Positions 11,841 through 21,986 of a stretch of DNA of 21,986 nt are shown here, in pieces. The notes below the pieces were generated by a model. It was not told the DNA's origin. It worked only from the letters and a program-made list of their open reading frames with translations, and did no database searches. The DNA comes from Echinococcus granulosus (lineage: Eukaryota; Platyhelminthes; Cestoda; Cyclophyllidea; Taeniidae), in assembly GCF_000524195.1 (NCBI RefSeq), contig NW_020170449.1, positions 192,193 to 214,178 on the forward strand, in the 5' to 3' direction. How positions within the stretch are numbered: the stretch's first letter is position 1; every line of letters begins with the position of its first letter. The translations under genes and the position numbers were made by a program.

Positions 11841-13019
11841 ACAGGGTTAGGTTCGATAAATAGCTAAATCGGATTTCTCAACCGTTAATGAAAGCACTCC
11901 TAATTACCACCCTTAGAAAAAGGTAAAAACTGTGAAGTGCAAGGTAGAAAATTCCTATAAACATTTTTCTTCCATCTATCATATCTTCGCGCACATAATT
12001 TTCCCTGTTCAAAGTTTTTTCTGCAAAACTTTTTTGCTCGAATCGCTAAATATCACAAAAATCAGCGCAAGAGTGCAAAATTGCACTAAAAAATGAGAAG
12101 CATAGGTGTTTGCAACTTTTTTGTTCCCCCCAAATGTCAAACCACCTTCTAAAGTAGAAGGCAAATCTTCAATTGCAGGTGGGGAGGCAATTTCCTACCA
12201 AACAAGTAACCACCCTTGGAGACAGAAAAGGGTAAGCTACATCGAAAAAAACTCTATCACCTGAATATCACAACCCATTTTGCATCCTTTAATGCCGTTC
12301 CTGTTTTGATGGTAGCCTCGAAAGCTGGGTAATAAAGAAGAAGGAGGGGAGGAGGGAAGGTTAATTCCTTTGTTATAAGGGCTGATGCCAATTATGCCCT
12401 TCATTATAAAAATACAACCTGCTTCATGTACGGCATTACCATGCCTGCCTCTCCAGCAAATAGGATGCGCTACTTTAATTTGGAACATTCAACTAGCCGT
12501 GACTGTATCGCCCATTAAAGAAAACTAAATGGATGAGCTAGATAAAGATCAGCCTATCTTGCAGTTTACAAAACAGTGAAGCAATTTTTCCTGGAAGTAG
12601 ATGCCAATTGGTTGGACCCAGGAGATCGGCAAAGAAAATCTGACAAATCACAAAGTTCCATTCTTTGGTTTGTGCACATCGAAAGCAATGAAGGAAGACA
12701 TCTTTACTGTCAAAAAGGGCATTTTTAATAATTTTTACCTTTAAATTTGTAAATTAAGGGTGTATCTACGCATTGCATTGCTTGGTCGGATCTGATTGGA
12801 GGATTGAGGTCGGATGATTGCTGAATACGCTTGCTACCCTTTTGTATTTAATTAAAGGAAATTTAATTTAAACTGAAAAGAAGAACGAAATAAATGACAA
12901 TCTATATTATATTAGAAAAATAAAAAGTCTAAACTGAGGTAGTTGATTTTTCTCCGCACTATAGCATAATAAAGTACGCGTCAGATGGCTTGAGGAGTTT
13001 GGATACTGTGGAGAGAGAA

Positions 13020-13740
13020 GTCATAGCAAGGCTACTGTCAAGCAAACAAATTTTGGATGCCTCGAAAGGTACCAGAAGCAGTAGAGCAGACCAAGGTCCT
13101 TCAAAGTCAACTAATACCTAGAGTTTAACAGCCACAGAAAAGGATGCTACGTTACTGACGAGCGAAAACCAGCTTCCTATCAGGGCATCGTTAATCAAGG
13201 TGGCAGGCGAAAGTGGTAGTGTGGCAGTGAAGACGAAGCTCCGCCTAAAAGAAGAACCCAAACCCGAGAATAGCTGTTTGCCTAAACAGAAGACTTCAAA
13301 CGTAGATTGTGCTATGGTAGAACCCCTAGCCACTCTTCAGGAAGACACTTAAGTTGTCAACTATTCATGATGATCGTCGCTGTGGTTCCACACAAACGTT
13401 CACCAAGAGTTTGCTTTTTCCGTGATAATCATGAACTCGATCATTTAAGAACAGTCCTACTTTCGAAAGATTAGCCCACGATGGATGCCAAGACGGCTTT
13501 CAGCCTGTAATCAGTACAGAAGATTTGAATGGTGCTGCTACTGATGGATTAATTTGATAAAATGTCTTGACAAGGGGGATAAAATTGGCCTGGATCTTAC
13601 TGCTAGGCGCAACGACACTCAGGCGCGTCACTTCACTTCCGAATAAAATACGCACAAAAGTAGTGGAAGGATGCGAAGACCAGCATTTCACCAACAATAA
13701 AGGAGGTGCAGCATAGAACCACATGGAGAAAGTAGTACAG
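13020..13740 (+). pseudogene. Possible decayed retroelement (gag-like) fragment
   Basis: Several hydrophilic open frames follow one another on the plus strand in shifted frames. About 33 codons end near 13127. About 76 codons (13122-13349, stop at 13350) start after a stop and have no early ATG. A further 35 codons (13367-13471, stop at 13472) follow, then shorter ones. In the third, RVCFFRDNHELDH resembles a retroviral-type CCHC zinc knuckle with its second and last cysteines lost. The preceding Lys/Glu/Pro-rich stretch is what one often sees before such a knuckle. No reverse transcriptase, protease or terminal repeat was seen. This is inference from one weak motif; it may be chance. Confidence 0.25.
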
Positions 13741-14699
13741 GTTCCTCAGCTTGAAGCTGATTCTTTTTTGTCCTTAAGTTTAATAGTCTTGGGTCGTATT
13801 AGGAGTGCCCTAAGGAAGGTCATTAAGTACAGGACATTGAAAACAAAGGCTTAAATTCAACTACTCATTACCGAATGGGAGATGAGAGTCCTCGCTTCCC
13901 TTATGCATGCCCAGAATTCTCACAACTCCGGAAAGTCGGCTTCTGTTGGAAAGTTCTGCTTTACATTATCCATAAATTGCTCTCTCGTGGAGCGTGTGAA
14001 TTGTTGGGTCAAAAATCTTCCTCCTGTCAATAATTACTGCATGATTGCAGCTTCCAAATGTTCACATATAAACGGCACTGAGTCTTTACACTTTTATGCT
14101 CCATTTCCTTAATAAACGTAAAATTTTGGCATTTCAAACCACATTATTCTATATTTTTCTAGCTCATTTGGTTTAGTAACGAGAGACACAACTATGGGTG
14201 ATCTATTGTTTACATTACAAATGTTTTAATTCTGAAGCAGTTTCAAGGATTTTTTATGTACTGCGTCGTCTCCTGGAATAAATGTTTTAAAAATAAGTCC
14301 TTAACATTTAGGAATAAATAATTTTCTTGTTGAAATCGTGTACAGGTGTTAGAAGTAGGGTCTATTGAAATCACCTTAACAGGCCTCCATTCAAACTAAA
14401 ATGGCACCTTGGCGCAGCTTATGAAAGACTTTTCAATGCAGGTCATTAGAACATGCCCTTTTTAGCAGAGAAGGTGGCATCTTGTGTCAATTTTCGTGAC
14501 CTGACCCTGAAACCTTATGCGCGTGGCCTGAAGTTGCAATATGATCGGTTATGGTGCCTATGGTGCCCGAGTTGGGAAAAGCAGCATTGGAAATGAAGTG
14601 ATTATTCAATTCACAGTGACACAGTAAGTTGACTGAAAGATAAGAGTTTTGAAAACGTTGTGCATGAGTTTGAGTAGGCAATTATAGGTCTGCTTTTAA

Positions 14700-15018
14700 T
14701 GAAGGAATGAATGAACGGACGTAGGTAGGGATGGACTGATCCAGGATGGATGAATCCGAGACGGAGGTATTCGGGATGGAAGTGTAGAAAGGGGGATTAA
14801 AAATGGACCAATATTTAAATTGCTTGATGATTCTAGAATTGATGAGGAGTACCAAGACAAATAAAATCTTATTTAATAAATTAACGGATAGCTAAATACG
14901 AAATGAAAGTAGGAACTAAAAGACCGACGAGTCGGGAAGAACAAAAGTGACGAATGAATGAACGAATGGATAAGGAATGAACGAAAAGATAAGTCCAGTA
15001 ACAGGTAGTAGACGGATA
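14700..15018. repeat. Decayed GAAT/GGAT-type repeat flank
   Basis: Scattered units such as GAATGAATGAACGGA, GGATGGATGAATCC and GAATGAATGAACGAATGG lie within otherwise non-repetitive sequence, consistent with an older, wider array that has degenerated around the pure core at 15019-15122. Confidence 0.6.
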
Positions 15019-15122
15019 CAGGATGGATGAATGGATGGATGGATGGATGGATGGATGGATGGATGGATGGATGGATGGATGGATGGATGGATGGATGGAT
15101 GGATGGATGGATGGATGGATGG
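15019..15122. repeat. Pure GGAT microsatellite array
   Basis: After GGATACAGGATGGATGAAT the sequence is an uninterrupted (ATGG)n run for about 90 bases to 15122, then decays (ATGGAGGGG, AAATGGATG) to about 15220. Its period of 4 gives spurious open frames (Met-Asp-Gly-Trp repeats on plus, Ser-Ile-His-Pro repeats on minus). It lies inside the intron, about 140 bases from the splice donor of the His199 exon. Confidence 0.97.
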
Positions 15123-15260
15123 GGGGAAGAATGGAGGGGATAGTAGAGCAGATGAGTCACGAGACAGCCAGACAAATGGATGTAGGGACGAATGAAGGGA
15201 TTAAGATCGAAGCAAATAAGTAGGTGTGTAAATTATGACTTTACCGAAACTTCATCTCAC

Positions 15261-15406
15261 CTTTTTAATGTCGTTGAGAGAGTGGATTTCCGGTGAGAGA
15301 CCTCCATGCACACAAAGGAATTGTTGATTTATGAGAGCAGCCAACGGAAGACAATCGAAAGCCTCCATACAGGCATCGTACACCGCGTCCGTGTATTTCA
15401 GCCGGC
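15261..15406 (-). CDS. PPP3C (CnA): Calcineurin A exon: phosphatase core, metal ligand His199
   Basis: This is the first visible exon, 146 bases: 2 bases finishing a split codon, then 48 codons. It corresponds to human residues 167-214. The conserved run [17 protein letters not shown] is followed by [14 protein letters not shown], where the histidine of VHGG is the active-site metal ligand (His199 in human alpha). The acceptor AG is at 15408-15407 and the donor GTGAGA begins at 15260. The initial GC completes a codon whose first base is in an upstream exon; a T there would give the cysteine expected in the family's EC-(K/R) sequence. It ends in phase 0 after ...NDIKK. It starts about 140 bases above the end of a pure GGAT array in the following intron. 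The preceding exon, with the GDYVDRG and RGNHE motifs, was not found in the 6.6 kb above. Confidence 0.95.
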
Positions 15407-17199
15407 CTACATTGTGGTGCAACCAAAAAAAGAATCAGGAAATATTTGCAGCCTCCACATCAGGATTACCATGTGCCAAAAAGGGCTCAGTAATACACGG
15501 AAGTAGCAATACTTATCTCACCTTAATTCAACATCTCTCTCATGCCCAGTTTCACCACCATCGTTGTTTGTTACAATCCTCTAAGGACCCTCTATGAAAT
15601 TCCCTTAAAACACACACCACAATACTTTCTGCCTCTCAACTGGAGGAGTGATGACAAATGGTCATTTGATGTGCTATTCATACTAAGGGTTCCCTTCGCA
15701 TTTATCAACAGCCCTTCTTGTCATCATCTTTCAAAAATGTCATTCTGTCGAAGTAGCATTCACATAAAGTCGGGCTATTATTTGTCCAAACGCTTTTCCT
15801 TGATTGTTAGGAAAGATTACCTCGTTGTCATGTAATATTTTTGGAGAAATTCGCCCACTTCAGACTTTAAACTTCAAACACCCATTTAAAAATCCTTTGA
15901 TGTTTTTGGCATTTGTAAGTACAAAAAGCAAGTACAAGCTCTTTTGATGTTTACGCACTAGTAGACTTGTATGCTCTAATAAGCGATACAAAATAATTCC
16001 CCATGTAATTTATTGCAATATAATGCTGCCTCCTTTATTTTGTGGGAATTATACTACTTACTTATTTTCAGGTTGCCTCTGTTTGGCCTAATCGTTCGTC
16101 ATCAAGGCTTCTTACAAACGGCGGCCTTTCAAACACTTTCCACGTTGAAACAGTCATTTTCCCAATCTAGCATCTTGTCTCAACAACATACAAGGTTGCT
16201 ACCAAGTCCACAGTCAAAAAGTCCCTAACTACGGCAAACATCTTAGCTTTTAACGCCACCGTCTCTACCTATGCATCGCACTTTTATTTATCAACTGCTT
16301 ATTCTGCTTCGGCCTGACACTAGTGCCGAGGCAAGGTGATAGCCATCACTTGGGGGAAAATGATGATGACGATGAGGATAAGGCACTATCTCTGGCCTAA
16401 AGTACACATTCTCACGTGGGTGCGGTCGGATGGGGTGGATTGGGGTTGGGTCAGTTTGGTGGTGTTCGCTATCTTCCATCAATTATGGAATGCGAGGATT
16501 TTCGTTGCGTAATGCTACAAGAATGCCACCTTTCTATTACCTATTTCCTAGTCATGCCTGTTTCTGAGGTTTAAACAGAGGCAGAAATGCAAAATGAAAA
16601 GAAATTAGAGCCTCGTCTTGGGCAGCTTCGAATTTCATCAGGCTGCGTCGAGATAGGAGCGATAAATTCTGGTCCGCCCTCAGCAACTGAGCAATCCTCT
16701 ATGAGCGATTACGCCTCCATTTCACCACACATACATTCACACACCCACACAATAGGCATAGTCTTCCGGGGAGGAAATTATTTGTGTCCTCGAATTAACT
16801 GGGGGTAGTGGGTAATGAATGGGTTGTTTTGAGGAAAAGCAATGATAATTTCGATCACATAACGAGCAAGCCTCTTCAAAGTCAGTCCGTAAGTCCCAAA
16901 AGAACCTTAAATGAGGGAGGAAGAGAAATAACATAATGACAGTCTCCCAAGCCCATTGTCATCTGCTGCCAATAAATTATGACAATTACTTGATTAGCTC
17001 CACTTCAAACCAACCATTTCACCATTCACTTTCAACGGCATTACCGCAAATTCCATTACAAGGCATAATACTTCATCCGTCTCATGAACAGTGGATCTTT
17101 CTAATACACTTTTAAGTTTTTCAGTGTCAGCATCATACTTTTTAAACCCCTTCTGAATCATTATTTAACAGGTTCAACTAAAATTTCATACAGCAAGGC

Positions 17200-17213
17200 G
17201 GGGGGGGGGGGGG
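17200..17213. repeat. Poly-G tract (14 G)
   Basis: A run of 14 G within intron sequence. Runs like this are length-unstable and error-prone in sequencing. Confidence 0.95.
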
Positions 17214-17654
17214 CAAAACTAGAGAAAAATAGTCAAGAGTCCATAAAAGGGACTGCATCATTAGACTGATGCAACGGATACGTGGAAATAAGTTACAGTT
17301 CGTTACAGCAAGCTATTTGCCGTAAAATGCAAGAATATCTTCAATCACCTGAAAAAATAACGCTGTGTTGAATAACATCATCACTCACGTCGTCCACAAT
17401 AGAACTGCATGTCTTCGTGGATTATTGCACTACTAACTTATTTCACCTAGTGTCTAGCTTTTTTACAAGTATGCAAAGATTAATGGGATTTATATTTGGG
17501 GCAGGAAAAAAGACGAATCGTGATTTCCCGATTCAAAAACATCACCGAAAGGTTGGTGCATTTTCTGGGGGAAGCAGCAGCAATGCCCGAAATGCAGTCC
17601 TTGGGAAATATGCTGCTCTGAATCCGAATAGGCTGCAATTCAATCTAGACTAGC

Positions 17655-18120
17655 TTCCGAAAGCATTTCGTTTATTACAAACGGCGGCTGAGTTTTCGGG
17701 GATGCAAATGCGAAAACAAATTGTTTATATGCAATTTTGTTGACAAGGTAGTAAAAACATAAACTGACTGCTAGCATAAAAATAGTGATCGCCCGAATCA
17801 CTGCCTATTACAGTCTCTACCTGTCAAAGTAGTTTCCTTTGGGAATATAAACTATCTATCCTCTTAATTTTGAAGAATAACTAAGTAAAATTACTGTAAT
17901 ACGTTGGATGTTTGTTTAACACTCGGTTTTGGTGAAGAGGCCAGGTAGGGGGTCCGCTATTGTAGTTTTGTTGGGCGGGCTGCCCTCCGGGCCATGCCAG
18001 CAGGTCCAAGCCATACTGTACGTTGAACGCATGTTTTGCCCAAGCAATAGGTCTTCTCCCGTCTTCTGGAAAGTCTCGGAGTACTGCGTTACGGCACCCA
18101 CTGCCCAAGCCTCATCAAAA
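17655..18120 (+). repeat. Dispersed repeat copy 3 (weak Y, then X)
   Basis: Module X is clear: AATACGTTGG near 17898, then TTTTGGTGAAGAGGCCAGG at 17927-17945. Its downstream part matches copy 2 around the TGTACGTTGAACGCATGTT segment. Upstream, CGGCGGCTGAGTTTT at about 17682-17696 looks like a degenerate Y. Its distance to the X anchor (about 245 bases) is close to the 227 in copy 1, so the order Y-X is supported. Overlapping open frames on both strands here (up to 75 codons) follow the repeat and have no recognised product. Confidence 0.65.
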
Positions 18121-19351
18121 TAGTGCAAATGGTAGCGCCAATTTGAGAGAAGATGATATAATTACTTCACCAAGCAACTTTTACCCTTGCAATGTTAAAT
18201 TATTTTACCTAAGTTAGACTGGAAAAGGTGAGTGGGTAGGCTTGATTGAGTGGACCGGACATCCGAGCCGGTGTTTAGATGCCGGTTTAAATGGCTACCA
18301 CACCTACATGCAATCACATCCCCATCGTACGCAATGCTCTAAGGAGAAGACGGTAAACCGGCCTTTCTAAGATTCGGCGACCGCAATTATAAGGATATTT
18401 CTCCGATTCTTTGAATGTTTTGATAACTCTCAAAATGTGTTTGGTAGTCTTTTCTCTTCTCTACTCATGTCGCGCAAAAATAAGTCATTTTTATTTATTC
18501 ACCACTCACTAATATTTTTACAAATTACATAATATATTTATTTTTCTAATTTTTTTTAAATTCATCATTTCCCTCGAGTTTTGGTCACTGTGTGATGGCG
18601 AAAAATTCACTAGGTTAATTAAACTTCCTGTCCTCAAGTATGTCTCCTTCTGAAAGGAAATTTTGCAAACTGTAAGGGAAAAATTTTCAAACAAGACTAG
18701 AAGCTAGTGGATACGCAATATACTGCTAATTTGTTCTAAAAATTTTTAATATTGTGCTTTTATTCCCTCTAATGGGGGCGCGTGGGAGGTCTTGGTTAAG
18801 GGCAAGGTTTATAAAGATAAGGTGAAAGCCGGTAATGTGGTTGACTATATTTAATAAACCTGTACTATAACGGCGGTTAATAGCTGGAAAAATGGGTCTT
18901 TCCAAAGATTGTCATTCTATCATCTCTCGGAGTAAATATGATTCTTATTAAAGTTTTTATTCTTTACAGGGGACACCACAGCAATGTTTAAAATGGGTAT
19001 TATGAATGCAGTGTCTTCAGTTGATTGTTCTGCGTCGTCGTTTTAATGGGATATTCGACAAGGCGAGGCACTCCTGCCAGCCTCCTGGACCGTCCGTACA
19101 CTTACAACAAAAACATTCAAAAATCCTACGACTTATAAAGTCTCAAGGGATATCCCAAGGGCTAGGAGAGTCTTGTAACATCTATTCTACCAAACATGAT
19201 GGGAAGGCATCTACGATAAAAGGTTGGCCCCCCATTTGCAGACTGCAGAAATACAAAATAACGGTTCGTGAAAAAGTGAAATTATTTTGCGCTTTTTTTC
19301 CTACTTGACAGCGTAAACGATGGAGAAGTTTTGTTATCGATGGTTGGGATG

Positions 19352-19368
19352 CACACACACACACACAC
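19352..19368. repeat. CA dinucleotide microsatellite
   Basis: (CA)8 plus a final C, followed by GT and a T run. Confidence 0.95.
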
Positions 19369-19869
19369 GTTTTTTTCTCCTCTCTCCGTTTGATACAAAA
19401 TAGCATTTCGTGATTAATGGCATAACGTGTGTTTTTTGCCCTACGAGGTGTTATAAATTCACTCAAATTGACGTGTGTTGTTGAGATCAATCTGAAGAAT
19501 AATGACCCATCAATGTAAAAATGAATGAATATGAAATTCTATGGTGTGGAGGTTTGGGCATTGTTTATCCCCTCAAAAATCTAGAGGGGAAAACTCATAG
19601 TTTCTTGATATTCACAATGATAGTGAAGAATAAAACACCAGTTATGGGTTGTCAGACAATTGAAAAGGAGGCTAATTTACTGTCCAAAGCAGTAAACCGA
19701 CGTTATAATGTTGCAGCCTGTCTCAAGACATCATTGGAGAGGTTGTTGCCAAAAGATGGATAAAACGATGCGCTACATCAGGCCCAGATGCCAGTAAAAA
19801 TTTCTTAATTCGCGCAATACACAGTCACATCTAGGAATTGCGCACTTTTTTGAAGCAGTTGGTGGAAAA

Positions 19870-19890
19870 GGAGGAGGAGGAGGAGGAGGA
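19870..19890. repeat. GGA trinucleotide microsatellite
   Basis: Seven perfect GGA units within a purine-rich stretch. It produces a Glu-run open frame on plus and a Pro-run on minus, both probably non-coding. Confidence 0.95.
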
Positions 19891-20993
19891 AAGAGGTGCC
19901 ATTCTGCATGAAAAAAAATCACCTTATTATGACGCAGTTGATTTTCGGGAAAGAAAAGAGGGGAAGCAGGAGTGGTACAGAAGTTTCTACAGAAAGTGCT
20001 GCCACCACGACCGAACACTGCGTAACTTCACTTTTATTTCTTTCTGCTGTGCAAATTTAGTATTTAAATGAAGAATATTCATGAGGCTCCGTCGCAAACC
20101 GAGAAGGAGGCTTTGTGTTGGGACTTGAAAGAGAGTTACAAATGAGGCGAGTAATTAAGGCGCTGTGCTTTAAAGCTCTTCACCATAAAAATAAAATCAC
20201 CGAAAAATCTCCAATCCCTCCTCTCATGTTATTTCTTGGGGTTTTTTAGACATCAATGACCTAACCACCTATATTACTGCATCAAGTTCGTTGAAATAAG
20301 TTTCATCCTTAAGAAAATGTTTATTTGAAATGCTGTTCGCGCACAAAGTGGCCTTTTTATTGAATAATTTAAACTTTTAGCCCATTCCCTCAAGAGACTC
20401 GAGATCTAAAAAGTAAAAGCATTAGGAATTTTTTAATTCCTTTTATTTTCTCATTTTACCGGACCCAGTTAAAAAAAAACTCTTATTCCCTAAACATGGC
20501 ACACCTCCACGTCTGCATTGATGTCTGAAAGATGAGCCAATGTGTACAGCTACTACTAGTTATCAGCAAGTTGAAGTAGTCAACAAAGAACTCGGCTCGT
20601 AAGTTTCAAAGTTTCTTATTTTCCTGTCGGTCTTGGAATTAATGTCGAATTTTGACCATGGAAAGAGGTCATTAATTGAAACGGGAGGTAGTCTAACAAT
20701 TACTAGTTACTCATTTACTGATACACTTTGATCTATAACTTGACAGCAAAGAAAAGAAAACTGCTAGATATATGCATATTTGCAAAAAAAAATAAGTTAT
20801 AATTGGCGAATACCCCTTCCAAATGGATAAAGAAGCTTCCTCAAATGCGTAAGCCCAAGGTTCTTGTGCATCCCTAGACGTATCAGGGCGAGTACTGGAG
20901 TGATTTTTACTGCACACCCAAACAATTCTTAGATTTATTGTTTTTAAAATTAAAATAGAAAGTGGTGAACATTTCTTTTACCCAACGCAAATA

Positions 20994-21002
20994 CCCCCCC
21001 CC
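20994..21002. repeat. Poly-C tract (9 C)
   Basis: A run of nine C in sequence without other features. Confidence 0.9.
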
Positions 21003-21986
21003 ACTGCCTTTTTTCTCTCAAAAAGGGCGCCTCTATCCATCTGTCGCTTTCAAAAGAGAGGATTAAAGAGTGGAAATTTCCAAAAGCAAAAGAAGGAGAA
21101 ACTTCCCGAATACCCACTCCAAGTGATAATGCGCAATGCTAGCATCAGGTGGATTCGCACACAAAGGGTAAGCCAAGCCAATGCCACCATGATAGCGAAA
21201 ATATGAGGAGATAATTAATGGAGAACAAATCGCATCACAACCATCAAAAATGGCTTGAAAAATTTAGCTGGCATTGCAACTCTAAAATTCCTTGCCATGC
21301 GTGATCAATCGTGCATTTGTTGGCGTAGCAAATTGGCTGAAATCTTAGTTCCCACTACCTACGGCAAAGTGAGCCTTTATTACAAAAAAAACAAATTTAT
21401 CCTTCCTTAAAATAACAATAAATTTAAACACTGAATGGCTAATCTTCTGGGTAGTCATTCTCACAGGTAGATGTGGAGAATTTGTCAGTCCTGAATGACG
21501 CAAAGGCAGTAAATCCTCACAGCGTAGTGCATAAACAAGTCGTAACTCGAGTTTCAAGGGCATTGACAAGATTCAGCAGTGGCGTTGGAATTAAGTGAAC
21601 AACCTGCGGGTAGTGTTGAAAGGCAACGACTGCGTTGCGATAGCAGACTCCGAAGATAAAATCAGCAAAGGCACCGGAACCAACTCTCATGAGAAGGGGA
21701 GGTCGATGTAACGAAACAATTGTTGCTAAATTTTGTATTTACCTACACAGGTTCTTCCAGCCTGTTGTTAGCACTCATAACGTGTTGTCCCCTTCACCTC
21801 TGTGGATCTTCAACAGACTTATTTCTGGAGCATTCTCAAAGAGGACCTGAGCCCTGTAGCTAAGATTAAGGAAAGTGACTAATTTTGGGTTGGTTTTTTG
21901 AAATAACCTTCGTCTTTGCGACTAAAACAAAAAAAACTTATAAATTATTCATTCCTTGATATTTGACTCAGTATCAATAAATTTCT

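Larger units (their letters stand above)
9657..15260. other. Intron of 5604 bp with GGAT arrays, a gap and a possible decayed retroelement
   Basis: Intron between the His199 and His281 exons. Contents listed separately: an imperfect hairpin (10513-10567), an assembly gap (11670-11769), two GGAT arrays (11770-11840 and 15019-15122, the latter with decayed flanks) and coding-like fragments at 13020-13740. The short tandem GGAATGCA lies near 9826-9846. Elsewhere the sequence is AT-rich without recognisable features. Confidence 0.6.
15407..21986. other. Sequence upstream of the first visible exon; no gene recognised
   Basis: This 6580-base stretch should be intron between the His199 exon and the preceding calcineurin exon. 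I searched the minus strand for the family motifs GDIHGQ, GDYVDRG and RGNHECR and found none. It contains repeat copy 3 (17655-18120), a 14-base G run, a CA repeat, a GGA repeat and a C run. Open frames of up to 102 codons (for example 15542-15835 plus, 19182-19490 minus) show no domain or family resemblance. Confidence 0.6.

Noticed and set aside
11590..11863. Open frames crossing the N gap
   Set aside because: Undetermined bases contain no stops by construction; there is no support on either side.
14873..15223. Open frames with Ser-Ile-His-Pro and Met-Asp-Gly-Trp repeats
   Set aside because: They are direct translations of the GGAT microsatellite, which is open in all frames; not a repeat protein.
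15542..15835. Open frame of 97 codons on plus beside the His199 exon
   Set aside because: No domain, no family resemblance, AT-rich composition like the surrounding intron; probably chance.
19182..19490. Open frame of 102 codons on minus across a CA repeat
   Set aside because: Its Cys-Val run is the translated microsatellite, and nothing else in it is recognisable.
20425..20440. Perfect hairpin GGAATT-TTTT-AATTCC
   Set aside because: Short and AT-rich in an AT-rich region; expected by chance, with no neighbouring gene end to make it a terminator.

Overview
The window is eukaryotic nuclear DNA, almost certainly from an animal. One protein-coding gene can be supported: the catalytic A subunit of calcineurin (the Ca2+/calmodulin-dependent protein phosphatase 2B). 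It lies on the minus strand and is split into seven exons seen here. The mix of very short introns (52 and 87 bp) with very long ones (5.6 and 6.1 kb), the AT-leaning intergenic sequence, the GGAT arrays and the uncharacterised dispersed repeats would suit a flatworm (cestode or trematode) or another invertebrate draft assembly. That placement is a guess; nothing in the window proves it. There is no operon structure and no bacterial gene.

Layout, read in gene order on the minus strand (high to low coordinates). 21986-15407: no recognisable exon; presumably an intron upstream of the first visible exon, holding a repeat copy at 17655-18120 and several simple repeats. 15406-15261: exon with the metal ligand His199 (human alpha numbering). 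15260-9657: a 5.6 kb intron with a long GGAT array, a 100-base assembly gap beside a second GGAT array, a possible decayed retroelement fragment and an imperfect hairpin. 9656-9439: exon ending the phosphatase core with metal ligand His281. 9438-3337: a 6.1 kb intron holding two large copies of the dispersed repeat. 3336-1977: four closely spaced exons (end of the catalytic fold, substrate-docking strand, calcineurin B-binding helix, acidic linker, calmodulin-binding segment). 594-497: exon just after the calmodulin-binding segment. 496-1: no exon recognised.

Joined, the seven exons give 840 coding bases (279 whole codons plus 2 bases at the start and 1 at the end). All six internal junctions have GT-AG borders and matching phase, and there is no internal stop. 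From the first visible exon through the calcineurin B-binding helix the protein aligns to human PPP3CA without a gap, so human numbering can be used directly. The N-terminal half of the catalytic domain (Asp90, His92, Asp118, Asn150, His151) and the C-terminal autoinhibitory segment are not in the window; they must lie beyond the high- and low-coordinate ends respectively.

The most unusual non-genic signal is a repeat family built of two modules (X and Y). It is present three times in the same orientation but in the orders Y-X, X-Y and Y-X, which suggests fragments of a roughly 0.5 kb tandem unit or a rearranged mobile element. I do not see an undescribed gene system here.
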